Positions 55,358-63,595 of a stretch of DNA of 64,000 nt are shown here, in pieces. A program made the translations under genes and the position numbers. The stretch's first letter is position 1, and the number at the start of each line of letters is the position of its first letter. The notes under the pieces were generated by a model, which saw nothing but the letters and a program-made list of their open reading frames with translations, had not been told where the DNA came from and ran no database searches. Source of the stretch: Rhizobium sp. BK650 (GTDB lineage: Bacteria > Pseudomonadota > Alphaproteobacteria > Rhizobiales > Rhizobiaceae); NCBI RefSeq assembly GCF_014195325.1, contig NZ_JACIBK010000001.1, forward strand, positions 434,001 through 498,000. Direction: 5' to 3'.

Positions 55358-55741
55358 ATGATGCAGTTTCTGGCGAAGGCAGGGCTTGCCGCCCTTCTTT
55401 CCGCTGCTGCGCTGGCCGGCACGGTTGCGCCGGCTGCCGCACAGGTGAATATCATTATCGGTGAACCGGACCGTGGTCCGCCACCCCCGGACTGGCGCCG
55501 CCCGCCGCCTCCGCCGCCGGGCTACGGCCGTCCGCCTCTGCCTCCGCCGGGTTACGGCCGTCCGCCGCGCGGCGGCTGCGATCCGCGCATGGCGGAAGAT
55601 ATCGCCCGCGACTACGGCCTGCGCCGCACGCGCGTCGTTGATGTTACACCGCGCCGTGTCGTCGTGCAGGGCTGGAGCCGGCGCGGCCCCGACGAGATGT
55701 CTTTCGGCAACGTTCGCGGTTGTCCGCTTCTGCGCCGCTGA
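55358..55741 (+). CDS. Small secreted protein with PPPGYGRPP repeats, second tandem paralogue
   Basis: This 127-residue protein has a signal peptide (residues 1-28, LSAAALAGTVAPAAAQ), a proline-rich linker made of near-perfect PPPGYGRPP units (residues 45-70), and a C-terminal domain matching its neighbour (VTPRRVVVQGWSRRG, MSFGNVRGCPLLRR) with two conserved cysteines. GAGGA lies eight bases before the ATG at 55358. It appears to be a duplicate of the preceding gene into which a proline-rich arm was added. A terminator follows. Function is unknown. Confidence 0.78.
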   Translation: MMQFLAKAGLAALLSAAALAGTVAPAAAQVNIIIGEPDRGPPPPDWRRPPPPPPGYGRPPLPPPGYGRPPRGGCDPRMAEDIARDYGLRRTRVVDVTPRRVVVQGWSRRGPDEMSFGNVRGCPLLRR

Positions 55742-55763
55742 TATCGGCGTACGATCCTTATAG

Positions 55764-55800
55764 AAAACCGCCCTTGCGATCAGCAGGGGCGGTTTTCTTT
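55764..55800 (+). terminator. Terminator of the small secreted protein gene
   Basis: A 10-bp stem (AAAACCGCCC / GGGCGGTTTT) with a 13-base loop ends in a T-rich run, 23 bases past the stop. It probably works in both directions with the convergent SIMPL gene. Confidence 0.85.
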
Positions 55801-55847
55801 TGAGTGAGGTTCAGGCGCGGGGCAGGGCGCCGAAGCGCCCTGGAATT

Positions 55848-56591
55848 TTACTGCTCGATCGCGAATGTCATGTTGACGGTGACATTGTAGCTGTTTTCGC
55901 CGCCCTGAACCGGGACGGCTGGAACATCGGATGCTTCCTTCATCATCGCTGCACGATAGACCGGCTGCGGCATCGGATGCATGACGTTTTCGCTGATCTC
56001 GATGACCCGGCCGACCTTGACGCCGGCGGCTTCGCTCAGCGTCCTTGCCTTCCTGATGGCATTGGCGACGGCGTTCTTGCGGGCTTCCTCGAGGGCTTCC
56101 TCCGGCTTGTCGTTGGTGAACTGGATATCGCCGCCCTGATTGATGCCGAGCGTGACGGACTGGTCGATGATTTCGCCAAGCTTGGAAAGATCACGGACGC
56201 GCACAGTAACCGAATTGCTGGTCTGGTAGCCGATCAGCTCAGGCGGCTGGGGCTGGTTATCGACCGGCTGCGGGTAATTATACTGCGGCTGGATCGAAAA
56301 GCCTGACGTCTGCAGGTCACGTTCGGCAATGCCGCTCTTCTTCAGCGCAGCCAGCACCTCGTTCATGGCCTTGTTGTTTTCGTCGAGGGCTTCGCGGGCA
56401 GTCTTTGCCTGTTTGACCACGGAGAGATTGACGACGGCCATATCGGGGGCCAATGCCGATTCGCCTTCCGCGGATACGTTGATGACTGCTTCGCGCGGCC
56501 GATTTTCCTGCGCCAGAAGTGGGTGGGATGCTGCAAGCGGCAGGCTCAGTAAGGCTGTCAGAAGGGCAGTCTTGGTGTAGTTCGGCGCCAT
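55848..56591 (-). CDS. SIMPL domain (DUF541) periplasmic protein
   Basis: This 247-residue protein has a signal peptide (residues 1-28, ending PLLAQE) and the SIMPL domain found in outer-envelope and immune-signalling proteins: INVSAEGESALAPDMAVVNL, the central helix DENNKAMNEVLAALKKSGIA and the ISENVMHPMPQ region. Relatives such as Brucella BP26 form large channel-like multimers and E. coli YggE reduces oxidative stress. The exact role is unknown. It is convergent with the small secreted protein genes and divergent from the GT25 gene. Confidence 0.9.
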   Translation of the reverse strand: MAPNYTKTALLTALLSLPLAASHPLLAQENRPREAVINVSAEGESALAPDMAVVNLSVVKQAKTAREALDENNKAMNEVLAALKKSGIAERDLQTSGFSIQPQYNYPQPVDNQPQPPELIGYQTSNSVTVRVRDLSKLGEIIDQSVTLGINQGGDIQFTNDKPEEALEEARKNAVANAIRKARTLSEAAGVKVGRVIEISENVMHPMPQPVYRAAMMKEASDVPAVPVQGGENSYNVTVNMTFAIEQ

Positions 56592-56821
56592 GTTTGTTCC
56601 TCGGCTGTTTGGGTCCCTGCGAGCTTTGTGTCTGCGGATTGTGAAGCTATTGCGGCAGAAATCGATGTGAGAATTGCTTTACTGGGGTGCGCAATTTCGA
56701 CTAAAGGGTGTATGCAGGCAATCAACGCATGGTAGGTAATACGGGCGTATGGTTGTTGCCCGCGGTTCGGCCTCGACTTGTAAAGGACCGCATTTTTGTC
56801 CCATGCAAAAGTTTCGCCTTT

Positions 56822-57559
56822 ATGAAAATAGGTGCCTATGTCATCAACCTGAACCGGTCCATCACCCGCTGGGAAGGGCTTTCGAAGAAGGCTGATTCGC
56901 TGGCGCTCAATATCGTGAGGATATCCGGGGTAGATGGCTTGCAGATTCAGCCCCACGACAAGGCTGACATCAACAAGCGGCAATTTCTTCTTCGCAATGG
57001 CCGGTATTACCTACCAGGTGAGCACGGCTGCTATCGCAGCCACGTCAAGGCGCTTACGGCGTTTCTCGACAGCCACCATGATGCGGCGATCATCATGGAA
57101 GATGACGTGGAGCTTAGGGCAGATCTGATAGACCGTGCGGAGGCTGTCCTGACTGCGGTTCCGAAAGCTGAACTGGTTAAGCTTCTGAACCACCGGTGCA
57201 AGGGCTTCATGCAGAAAGCTACGACGAAATTCGGCGATGCCGTGGGCCGCTGCATCCATGGGCCGCAGGGCTCTGCCGCTTGCTATCTGGTCACCCGATC
57301 CGGCGCTAGGAAGCTCCTGCGGAGCATGACCATCATGGTGTACCCTTTCGATGTGGCATTAGAGCGCGGGTGGTCGACCGAGGTCAACACCTTTACGGTC
57401 AAGAACAATCTGATAGAGCTAGGGCCGAACAGTCACGAAACGGCGATCGCGACGAAGGTCGATTACAGGCGGCAGAAATTAAAGGGAATACGCCGCTCCG
57501 TCACGCATCTGCTTCGCGCCGCCGATTATGCTAGAAGGATACGGTATTCTCTATGGTAG
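56822..57559 (+). CDS. Glycosyltransferase family 25 (LPS biosynthesis)
   Basis: This GT-A enzyme of 245 residues is expected to transfer galactose or a related sugar to lipopolysaccharide or another polysaccharide. MKIGAYVINLNRSITRWEGL, LPGEHGCYRSHVKALTAFLD and the metal-binding EDD motif IIMEDDVELR are the family signatures. The start at 56822 is where homology begins; a longer open frame upstream covers the promoter. Its last seven bases overlap the O-antigen ligase gene, so the two form an operon. Confidence 0.87.
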   Translation: MKIGAYVINLNRSITRWEGLSKKADSLALNIVRISGVDGLQIQPHDKADINKRQFLLRNGRYYLPGEHGCYRSHVKALTAFLDSHHDAAIIMEDDVELRADLIDRAEAVLTAVPKAELVKLLNHRCKGFMQKATTKFGDAVGRCIHGPQGSAACYLVTRSGARKLLRSMTIMVYPFDVALERGWSTEVNTFTVKNNLIELGPNSHETAIATKVDYRRQKLKGIRRSVTHLLRAADYARRIRYSLW

Positions 57560-58896
57560 CGAGCGAAGAGCCGATTGCCACGCCCCCCCGCCTCAAGCCC
57601 GTTCTTGTCATTCTGTGGCTGCTGTTGATTTCGGCTCCCATTGTGGAAAGCGATACCTATCGCTATGCGGCACTGCTGCTGATCGGGACGACCTTCGCCT
57701 ATTTCAAGCCGAATTTTAGTTTGCTGAAGCGTGACTGGCTGGCAAACGCCTGTCTTGCCTGGGGTGCCTACGCGCTGCTGCGCTTCCTTTTCGGTCTGAT
57801 CGTCCATGGCGAGAAGGGCGCGTCCGACTGGCTTTACGCCTTTCCGTTGTTTTTCCCGGCTGTCGGCATCGCGCTTTATTCCAGCCGAAAGCATATCGAC
57901 ACCGTCTTTGCGATCTACTTCCCGGTGGCGCTTGCCGCTTTGCTGATCTCCACCGACTATCGGCTGATCCTTGCAGGCGATGACCGTATTTCGCCGCTCT
58001 ACCACAACAACCTGATCCATGGCGCGATCGGCTGCGGCTTCCTGATGATCGGCGCCTTTTACTGGCTGTTGCACGCCTGGGAGACCGGCAAACTCGCGCG
58101 CCGCTCCGGCAGCTGGATCATTGCCGTCTCGACGCTCATCATCGCGCTCAGCCTTTTCAACATTTACGGCTCCAAGGCGAAAGGCGTCTGGCTGAGCCTC
58201 GTCCTCGTCGGGCCCCTGATGCTCGCCTCGCTGCTGCTTTATGCAGATAGACGTCGGGCCGCGTTAGTGGGGACTGCGGTCGTCGCTCTTATTGCAGCCG
58301 CGCTTTTTGTCGGTGGCGACGATATCTGGAGGTTTGCTGGCCCGACCTATGAGGCAACTGCGCGGATCGAGACCGAAATCTCTGCGCATGGCGCATGGAA
58401 TGCCGTTGCTGACGCGATCGCGTCAAAAGATACGCCGGAGTCGATGAGTGAGCGGCTGCAACTCTGGGCGAACGCTTCGGAAGTCATCGCCCAGGCCCCT
58501 CTCTTTGGTGCCGGCAACCATTGGCTTACGATCTGGGGCTCAACCACCTATGCCAGCGTGCCCTATACGCTGCTTCACAACGGCTATTTCGAGATGCTCG
58601 TCCGGCACGGGCTCTTTGGCATCATCGTTTTCAGCATTCTGGCGGTCGCCATGTACAGACGAGTGCTGGTCGCGCAGAGGGAAAAGCTGATCAGCCTCAG
58701 CGCGCTGCTGGCCTATACCATGGTCACGCTGTTCTTCCTCGGAACGATCCTGTCCAACTCCAACAACCGGCTGGCGATCGGCGAATCGTTCTTCTTCGTA
58801 TTTTCCGCCGTCGCGTTTGCCTGCGGGATCATGTTGAAGAAGGGGGAAGTCAGGCAGGAGGCCGATATGATCGCGGCTGATCAAAAAGCTGCCTGA
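57553..58896 (+). CDS. O-antigen ligase family membrane protein
   Basis: This inner-membrane protein of 447 residues has about eleven transmembrane helices and a large periplasmic loop (residues 260-330) as in Wzy/WaaL proteins. FGAGNHWLTIWGSTTYAS followed by YTLLHNGYFEMLVRHGLFG is the region with the conserved His and Gly used in ligation. It could link O-antigen to the lipid A core or polymerise a polysaccharide. The start overlaps the end of the GT25 gene by seven bases. It is the last ordinary chromosomal gene before the putative island. Ligase versus polymerase cannot be settled from sequence. Confidence 0.82.
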   Translation: MVASEEPIATPPRLKPVLVILWLLLISAPIVESDTYRYAALLLIGTTFAYFKPNFSLLKRDWLANACLAWGAYALLRFLFGLIVHGEKGASDWLYAFPLFFPAVGIALYSSRKHIDTVFAIYFPVALAALLISTDYRLILAGDDRISPLYHNNLIHGAIGCGFLMIGAFYWLLHAWETGKLARRSGSWIIAVSTLIIALSLFNIYGSKAKGVWLSLVLVGPLMLASLLLYADRRRAALVGTAVVALIAAALFVGGDDIWRFAGPTYEATARIETEISAHGAWNAVADAIASKDTPESMSERLQLWANASEVIAQAPLFGAGNHWLTIWGSTTYASVPYTLLHNGYFEMLVRHGLFGIIVFSILAVAMYRRVLVAQREKLISLSALLAYTMVTLFFLGTILSNSNNRLAIGESFFFVFSAVAFACGIMLKKGEVRQEADMIAADQKAA

Positions 58897-58930
58897 ACTG
58901 GCGGAAACTTTAGCCCGGGAAGGTGTCCGA

Positions 58931-58951
58931 GCGCTCCCTGTTGTGGAGCGC
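58931..58951 (+). terminator. Terminator-like hairpin after the O-antigen ligase gene
   Basis: A perfect 7-bp stem (GCGCTCC / GGAGCGC) with a seven-base loop lies 35 bases past the stop; the T-run is poor. Confidence 0.4.
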
Positions 58952-58959
58952 CCGTGTTG

Positions 58960-59106
58960 TCAGATACCGAAATCGTCCAGAAACGAGGGATGGATGGCTG
59001 TCTTCCTTGCCTCGCGCGCATCACGGTAGCGCTGCTGGGCAGAACCGATTCCATTAACAAGTCGTCTCATAAGGCCGCCTTTGCGGCGTTTGAAAATCAA
59101 GTGCAT
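58960..59106 (-). CDS. Possible small basic protein (DUF1127-like tail)
   Basis: A 48-codon minus-strand frame encodes a basic peptide ending in SFLDDFGI. Short rhizobial DUF1127 proteins are also Arg-rich and end their core with a similar LDDLGI-type sequence, so it may be a divergent or truncated member. AAAGG lies eight bases before an internal ATG at 59070, which would give a 36-residue product. Homology is thin; alternatively this is non-coding. Confidence 0.35.
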   Translation of the reverse strand: MHLIFKRRKGGLMRRLVNGIGSAQQRYRDAREARKTAIHPSFLDDFGI

Positions 59107-59367
59107 AGCAAGCTCACTTTTTTTATTTTTGTTAGCCGGCGAGCATATAATTTGTGCGTGATGCTGCAACAATGGGCATTTTAGCATGCCACCTATGCAT
59201 AATGTGACAGTGATATGACATTGACGCGGCTCCGTTGCTGGTGGCGCGCAGAGGGCCTTCCTTTCGGGACGATGGCATCGGCCATAGCGGTACTGTAAGA
59301 TGCGGTGTAATCCTTTCGGTAGAGGAGACGAACATGAAGCGGCGGTCTTCATCCTCTTCCGCCGCTC

Positions 59368-60051
59368 ATGGCAAAGCGCGCCGACATCCTGCTTCCGATC
59401 CTGCAGGCGATGGTCTCGCCCGGGGAAACGCGGTCGCTCGACCCGCTCGCGGCCTACAACATCTTCCCGCCCAAGGGCACGCCCGGAATTGGCGGGGCCA
59501 AGACCAACGTCACGGGCGACGTTGCCACCGGCATGCGCCTGGTTCGCGGAACCGGCACCTCGACCTATGTCGCCAGCAAGGAAGTCGTCGCATTCGGCAA
59601 CGAAAAGCAGGTGATCACGATTACGCCGGTCAACGACGCGGCTGCCGTCCATACCGTCACTTATGGCCTGCCGGCCAAACTCAGCCTCGCAACCCTCGGC
59701 CTGGCCGCCGGCGATTGGCTTGAGATCGAAGTTCCAGTCGAGCTGAACGACTGGGCGGGCTGGGACTATCTCGACAGTTCCATCCGTGGCCCCGTCCAGA
59801 TCGCAAACACGGTGACGGTCACCGGCGGCGGCTGGACGACGGGCAACTACGTCGGCGGGCGGGGACGCTTTGTTATCTGTGGCTCAAAGCTCTGGCTCCC
59901 GCCTGGTCTGACGATCACGAACATCAGGCTCGACAACCTGCTGGTCCTGAGACATCTCTGCAATACGGGAGGCACCGGAGTTGCTAAGATCGGCGCCCCG
60001 ATCATTCGTAAAATCAGCAATCCCAGGACTGCCTGGCAATTGGCTGCCTAA
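59368..60051 (+). CDS. Unrecognised protein in the island, possibly phage-derived
   Basis: This 227-residue protein has no membrane segment or signal. It is rich in Gly, Thr, Ala and Val and looks beta-stranded (VYVASKEVVAFGNEK-like strands, VTVTGGGWTTGNYVGGRGRF, KLWLPPGLTITNIRLDN). Such composition is common in phage tail, fibre or carbohydrate-binding proteins, but I cannot assign it. The ATG at 59368 has no ribosome site, while a strong site with an ATG in another frame lies 34 bases upstream, so the true N-terminus may be lost through a frameshift. The next recognisable gene is the broken methylase. Confidence 0.5.
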   Translation: MAKRADILLPILQAMVSPGETRSLDPLAAYNIFPPKGTPGIGGAKTNVTGDVATGMRLVRGTGTSTYVASKEVVAFGNEKQVITITPVNDAAAVHTVTYGLPAKLSLATLGLAAGDWLEIEVPVELNDWAGWDYLDSSIRGPVQIANTVTVTGGGWTTGNYVGGRGRFVICGSKLWLPPGLTITNIRLDNLLVLRHLCNTGGTGVAKIGAPIIRKISNPRTAWQLAA

Positions 60052-60541
60052 ATTTATCGAAGCGCTCTGGAGATGCGGATGTTTGAATGCCCCTTGCGCG
60101 ACCCTATGGACGAGCACGAACAGTGCTTCATCTATATTCGGCGCATCCAATAAAGAGGGATCGTCAAAGATGATTTGGAGCGCGCGCTCGGCGAGTCTGG
60201 CGGCGTGAGCATCCGTGGAGACGTAGTGGCGTGCGATCGTTTTCAAGATCGCAAACATCGGGCCGGAATCTTTGTGATGCAACTTGCACCCTCCCGTTTG
60301 GTCAGCGGGTGCACGTATGAACATCCAGCCATCAGCGCCAACGAATTCGATTAGCTGATGATGGGAGGAAGATAGGGTTTATTTCGGCTGAGTCTATAGC
60401 CGATCTATCGATATGGCCGCGCGACCGGGCGGCGATGGTGCCTCGTAGCACCAAAGCGACGGGCCTAAGTTTGGCGACCAGACCCGTTCGACAGCAGCTT
60501 GCGATAACCGTCACACCCGTACCCTGCAGGGCGGGACTCCT
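60052..60541. other. 490-base region between the unknown gene and the methylase relic
   Basis: No supported gene is present. A minus-strand frame of 146 codons (59884-60324) starts with a reasonable-looking peptide (MFAILKTIARHYVSTDAHAA) but overlaps the unknown gene and has a weak start; it may be a remnant. The rest shows nothing recognisable. Confidence 0.4.
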
Positions 60542-61233
60542 GTGACTGAGTCGATAGGTTTTGAAATGGCGAATAATGAAATGTGGCGTGAAGTCCCCAA
60601 CACACAGCCCCCGGCAGCATGGATCGGCGGCAAAAGGGCCCTGGCACCGCGCCTGGTCAAGATGATCGCGGAGATCCCGCACACGCTCTATGCGGAGCTT
60701 TTTGTCGGGATGGGCGGGGTGTTCTTTAGGCGACGCAATGTTCCGAGGGCGGAAGTGATCAACGACAGGAACGGCGAGGTCGGGAACCTCTTCCGCATCC
60801 TCCAGCGGCATTATCCGCAGTTCATCGATACGCTCAAATTCCAGGTAACGAGCCGGCGCGAGTTTGAGCGGCTGAAGGCATGTGATCCCGCCACGCTCAC
60901 TGACCTGGAGCGGGCCGCCCGCTTCATTTATCTGCAGAAGCTCGCCTTCGGTGGGAAGGTCGCAGGGCAGAATTTCGGGGTGGTTACGGATGGTGGTGCG
61001 CGGTTCAACCTGACGCGGCTGGCGCCGCTCCTTGAGGACGTCCACGAGCGGCTTGCCGGCGTCGTGATCGGGAACCTGGACTGGTTGGACTTCATCGATC
61101 GATCCTCTCGATCAACGATCGCCCAGAGATCCGCGAGACGTTCGCTTCTTTCGAGCATCACCAAGCCGAATTGACATACTCTGTGGCGGGCGGTGAGGGT
61201 GTTCCAGCGAGAGAGTTGATCATAACCGCATGA
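60542..61233 (+). pseudogene. D12-class DNA adenine methylase with internal deletion and frameshift
   Basis: The first 185 codons encode a clear phage-type N6-adenine methyltransferase N-terminus: AAWIGGKRALAPRLVKMI, the AdoMet motif ELFVGMGGVFFRR, VINDRNGEVGNLFRILQRHY, the TRD-type region FGGKVAGQNFGV and the segment GNLDWLDFIDR. The next residues in intact relatives are a short spacer and the catalytic DPPY motif, but here the frame jumps. From 61102 another frame reads LSINDRPEIRETFASF...TYSVAGG...ARELIITA-stop (61231-61233), the usual C-terminus. So a block of perhaps 30-50 codons including DPPY is gone and the frame has shifted. The native frame ends at 61174. It is inactive as a methylase. 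Start GTG at 60542 or ATG at 60566. Confidence 0.85.
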
Positions 61234-61311
61234 AGAGATTTCCCCGCGCTCGGAGTCTATGCGATCGGACATTTTTGGGCTCGCTCGATGGCGAAGACAC
61301 CAAGCGAGGAG

Positions 61312-61476
61312 GAGGCGTGTCCCGATGATGGATGACGGGGCACGCCTCGACCACGGATCGAAAGGCGGGCTCATGGCTGACGATGAGCCACCTTTTTCTC
61401 CCCCCAGCACTACTCAAACTAGCGGTCGGACCGGGGCCCGCAATCGGACCAAAGTCCCGCGACGCCTAACCCTTTC
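61312..61476. repeat. Structured repeat, copy A
   Basis: This copy of about 165 bp is roughly 75-80% identical to copy B (61592-61749). Three hairpins are present: 61312-61323 with 61337-61348 (12 bp, one G-T pair), GGCTCAT (61368-61374) with ATGAGCC (61383-61389) followed by TTTTT, and GGAC-CAAA-GTCC (61446-61457). The function is unknown. It could be a rhizobial mosaic repeat or an RNA gene. Confidence 0.7.
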
Positions 61477-61591
61477 GGAGTAGCAGACTCGTAAACAGTT
61501 TTGTTCAAAACAGCTGATGGTGGATTGGTTGTACGCGCTCTTATGAGGCCAGTCTCGGACGATGGCGTACCACGCGAGGCGGATAACGGAC
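61477..61591. other. Spacer between the two structured repeats
   Basis: This 115-base spacer is not shared by the repeats. It holds a short inverted repeat around CAGTTTTG-TT-CAAAACAG (near 61497-61514) and no gene. Confidence 0.4.
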
Positions 61592-61749
61592 GGGCGTGCC
61601 CCGATGACAGGGCACGCCTCGCCAAGGATCGAAAAGCGGGCTCATGTACGGAGTGAGCCAAGCTTTTCCTCCTCCCCAGCAGCATTGAAATTAACGGATG
61701 GAGCGAGGCCTGCAATCGGACCAAAGTCCCACGACGCCTAGCTCTTTCA
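61592..61749. repeat. Structured repeat, copy B
   Basis: The second copy lies 280 bp after copy A and ends just before the ligase gene. The same three hairpins are present: GGCGTGCCC (61593-61601) with GGGCACGCC (61610-61618), GGCTCA (61639-61644) with TGAGCC (61654-61659), and GGAC-CAAA-GTCC (61721-61732). Loop sequences and lengths differ from copy A while the stems are kept. Confidence 0.7.
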
Positions 61750-61789
61750 GGTAGAAGACATGCAAAGCTTTTTGTGCTGGCATGTCAGC

Positions 61790-62848
61790 ATGAAGAGACC
61801 GCCACGCCCACCCCGCTCGAAACCATTGCTGCGCGATGACAGCGCCGCGCTGCAATCGCATCCCATGCGCAAGCGTGATCCGGCGCAGCCGCATCTGCCC
61901 TTCGATCCGATGCCCGACCGGGTGGAACCGGCGCTTGCCGTTCTCAAACCGAAGCCGCCACGGGGGCCGGAATGGGCCTGGGAGATTAAGTGGGACGGTT
62001 ACCGCATCGCCGTGCATGCGTCGCCTTCCGGCGTGAAGGTGATCACGCGCGGCGGCCTCGACTGGACGAGTCGTTTCCCAGTGATTGCAGAGGCGGCACG
62101 CGCGCTGGGGTCGGGGTCGATGATCCTCGACGGCGAGGCGGTGATGGGAGATGAAGCGGGACGGTCGGATTTCAACCTCTTGCAAAAGTCGTTGGGCGCG
62201 TCGGGCAAACATGGCGGTGCTCTAGCGTCGCCCGCCATCATGTTCGCTTTCGATCTGCTTTATTTCGACGGCCACGATCTGCGCCGCCTGTCCCAACAAG
62301 AGCGGCGGCAACTGCTCGAAACCGTCATTCCGCCGGATGGGGAAGGGGGCATCCAACTGTCCGACGAGTTTGATGCCGATCCGGTCATCATATTCGAGCA
62401 AGCCTGCGCCTTGGGCCTCGAAGGCATCGTCGGCAAACGCCGCGACAGTCCATATCGCAGCGGTCGAACCGGCGACTGGGTCAAGATCAAATGCGTGACG
62501 AAAGCGGCTTTCGTCATCGTCGGCTATGAACCGGGGCGCAGTTTCGGCGGCTTCAGCAGGCTGTTGCTGGCAGCCTACGAGGACGATCAGTTGCGATATG
62601 TCGGGGGCGTCGGCACCGGCTTCAAGGAGCAGGACACGTTGCGGCTGGGCGCCCTCATGGACAAGCTTCCATGGCGGCGCAAGCAGCCGCCCGTTGGCTA
62701 TAGCGGCAGAAGCCAGATCGTCTGGCTACAGCCTAAGTTGATCGCTGACATCGAGTTTCGCGGGTGGACCCGCGACAACAAGCTGCGGCACTCCTCCTTC
62801 AAACGGCTGGCAGAGCGGCAGGACCATGCCGATGTTTACCGGCTATAA
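61790..62848 (+). CDS. ATP-dependent DNA ligase, LigD ligase-domain type
   Basis: This 352-residue enzyme seals DNA nicks and probably acts in non-homologous end joining or a related repair. The adenylation motif EIKWDGYRIA holds the catalytic Lys, followed by motif III FAFDLLYFDGHDL, motif IV LEGIVGKRRDSPYRSGRTGDWVK, and an OB-fold end (FVIVGYEPGRSFGGFSRLLL, DIEFRGWTRDNKLRHSSFK). It lacks the polymerase and 3'-phosphoesterase domains of full LigD, and no Ku gene is nearby; short LigD-like ligases are common as extra copies in rhizobia. The start is uncertain (61790, 61760 or 61865), with no strong ribosome site. Copy B of the repeat lies directly upstream. Confidence 0.85.
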   Translation: MKRPPRPPRSKPLLRDDSAALQSHPMRKRDPAQPHLPFDPMPDRVEPALAVLKPKPPRGPEWAWEIKWDGYRIAVHASPSGVKVITRGGLDWTSRFPVIAEAARALGSGSMILDGEAVMGDEAGRSDFNLLQKSLGASGKHGGALASPAIMFAFDLLYFDGHDLRRLSQQERRQLLETVIPPDGEGGIQLSDEFDADPVIIFEQACALGLEGIVGKRRDSPYRSGRTGDWVKIKCVTKAAFVIVGYEPGRSFGGFSRLLLAAYEDDQLRYVGGVGTGFKEQDTLRLGALMDKLPWRRKQPPVGYSGRSQIVWLQPKLIADIEFRGWTRDNKLRHSSFKRLAERQDHADVYRL

Positions 62849-62854
62849 TTACGC

Positions 62855-63115
62855 CTACCAGGTTCCCGACTTGAAGCTCGTGAGAAGAGTTGCCTCTAGC
62901 TCACCACAGACGGCAACGTAATGGTCCAAGATCAATTCGTGGTCCGAGCTGTCGCTCTGCCACCTCGCTTTTGCCATGACGGCATCGCCATATGTTTCGA
63001 TAAGCTCTGTCCAACGGGATGCTATTGGCACGTAGGGCTTTAGTTCAGGATGCTTGTCGAGCAAGGACTTCAGACCGATTTGGAAACTCTCGGAGCTAAC
63101 TTCTTTCTCTGCCAT
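62855..63115 (-). CDS. Small hypothetical protein
   Basis: This 86-residue minus-strand protein is acidic, soluble and mostly helical (SESFQIGLKSLLDKHPELKP, ELIETYGDAVMAKARW). I do not recognise it. A GGCAGG sequence lies close to the ATG (three bases), which is a poor spacing. It is convergent with the ligase gene, six bases apart. Normal amino-acid composition is the main argument for a real gene. Confidence 0.5.
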   Translation of the reverse strand: MAEKEVSSESFQIGLKSLLDKHPELKPYVPIASRWTELIETYGDAVMAKARWQSDSSDHELILDHYVAVCGELEATLLTSFKSGTW

Positions 63116-63595
63116 TTACCTGCCAACTCGTCTTCTTCCGCTGTTTTCGAGGCTGAACTCGAGATGAAGAACGGACGCATGGTGCCGGCCCCGCATGCTC
63201 TACAAGCGCGGAGAGTGATCGCGCTATGGGCTGGGGTTGAGCCAGGGGCCGGCGGGCTATTTTGATGGAATTTCAGGTCGCCCGACAAGTCAGCAATAGG
63301 ATGTACTAAGGCTCGGCTAAAGCTGCGTCGAGGATTGTCGCTCATTCGAATAGTATGGCGATCCCCTCAAGCTCTCGATCACTGGCTTAAAATAAGGATC
63401 CTTCGAGAGGACTTTGAAGGGCCTTCAAAGGCTGACGCAGTGATCCTTTTAGAGCTGAAAATTCCGGAACCTTCTGTCAAAATTCCGGTTTTTCGCGTCC
63501 GGCTACACCGGAACTTGGTGTCAAAAATCCGGATTTTCGCGTCCGGCTACAGACGATCTGTTACCTATGTCTCCGGGTCGGACATTAGGCAAAAA
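63116..63595. other. 480-base region before the tRNA gene
   Basis: No gene is supported. The stretch includes the 44-bp tandem duplication at 63464-63551 and otherwise unremarkable sequence. A 117-codon plus-strand frame (63335-63688) runs through the antisense of the tRNA and is rejected. Confidence 0.5.
63464..63551. repeat. 44-bp tandem duplication (two units)
   Basis: Units 63464-63507 and 63508-63551 are adjacent and about 80% identical; the last 33 bases (TGTCAAAA...CCGG...TTTTCGCGTCCGGCTACA) differ at only a few positions. Each starts with CCGGAAC. Repeated TGTC...CA blocks occur at the ends of some IS21-type elements, so this may be an IS end remnant, but no transposase is present. 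Confidence 0.75.

Larger units (their letters stand above)
58897..59367. other. 470-base low-content region at the start of the island
   Basis: Apart from a hairpin and the small minus-strand frame, no gene is seen. The section 59085-59220 is AT-rich, unlike the flanking chromosome. GAGGAG at about 59321-59326 with ATG at 59334 opens a 130-codon frame whose product is Arg/Ser/Pro-biased and does not look like a protein, although the ribosome site is good; a frameshift joining it to the next frame is possible. Confidence 0.4.

Noticed and set aside
55490-55570. Repeated DNA resembling a short-spacer array
   Set aside because: The periodicity is 27-30 bases of coding sequence for PPPGYGRPP units in frame; it is not a CRISPR array.
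58900-59400. Duplicate of the tRNA-Ile 3' end as attL/attR
   Set aside because: No copy of the tRNA 3' sequence could be found by eye at the far end of the island; a computed search would be needed.
59884-60324. 146-codon minus-strand frame in the island
   Set aside because: It overlaps the plus-strand unknown gene, its C-terminal half is of shadow type, and no homology is recognised. A short remnant in its first 85 codons cannot be excluded.
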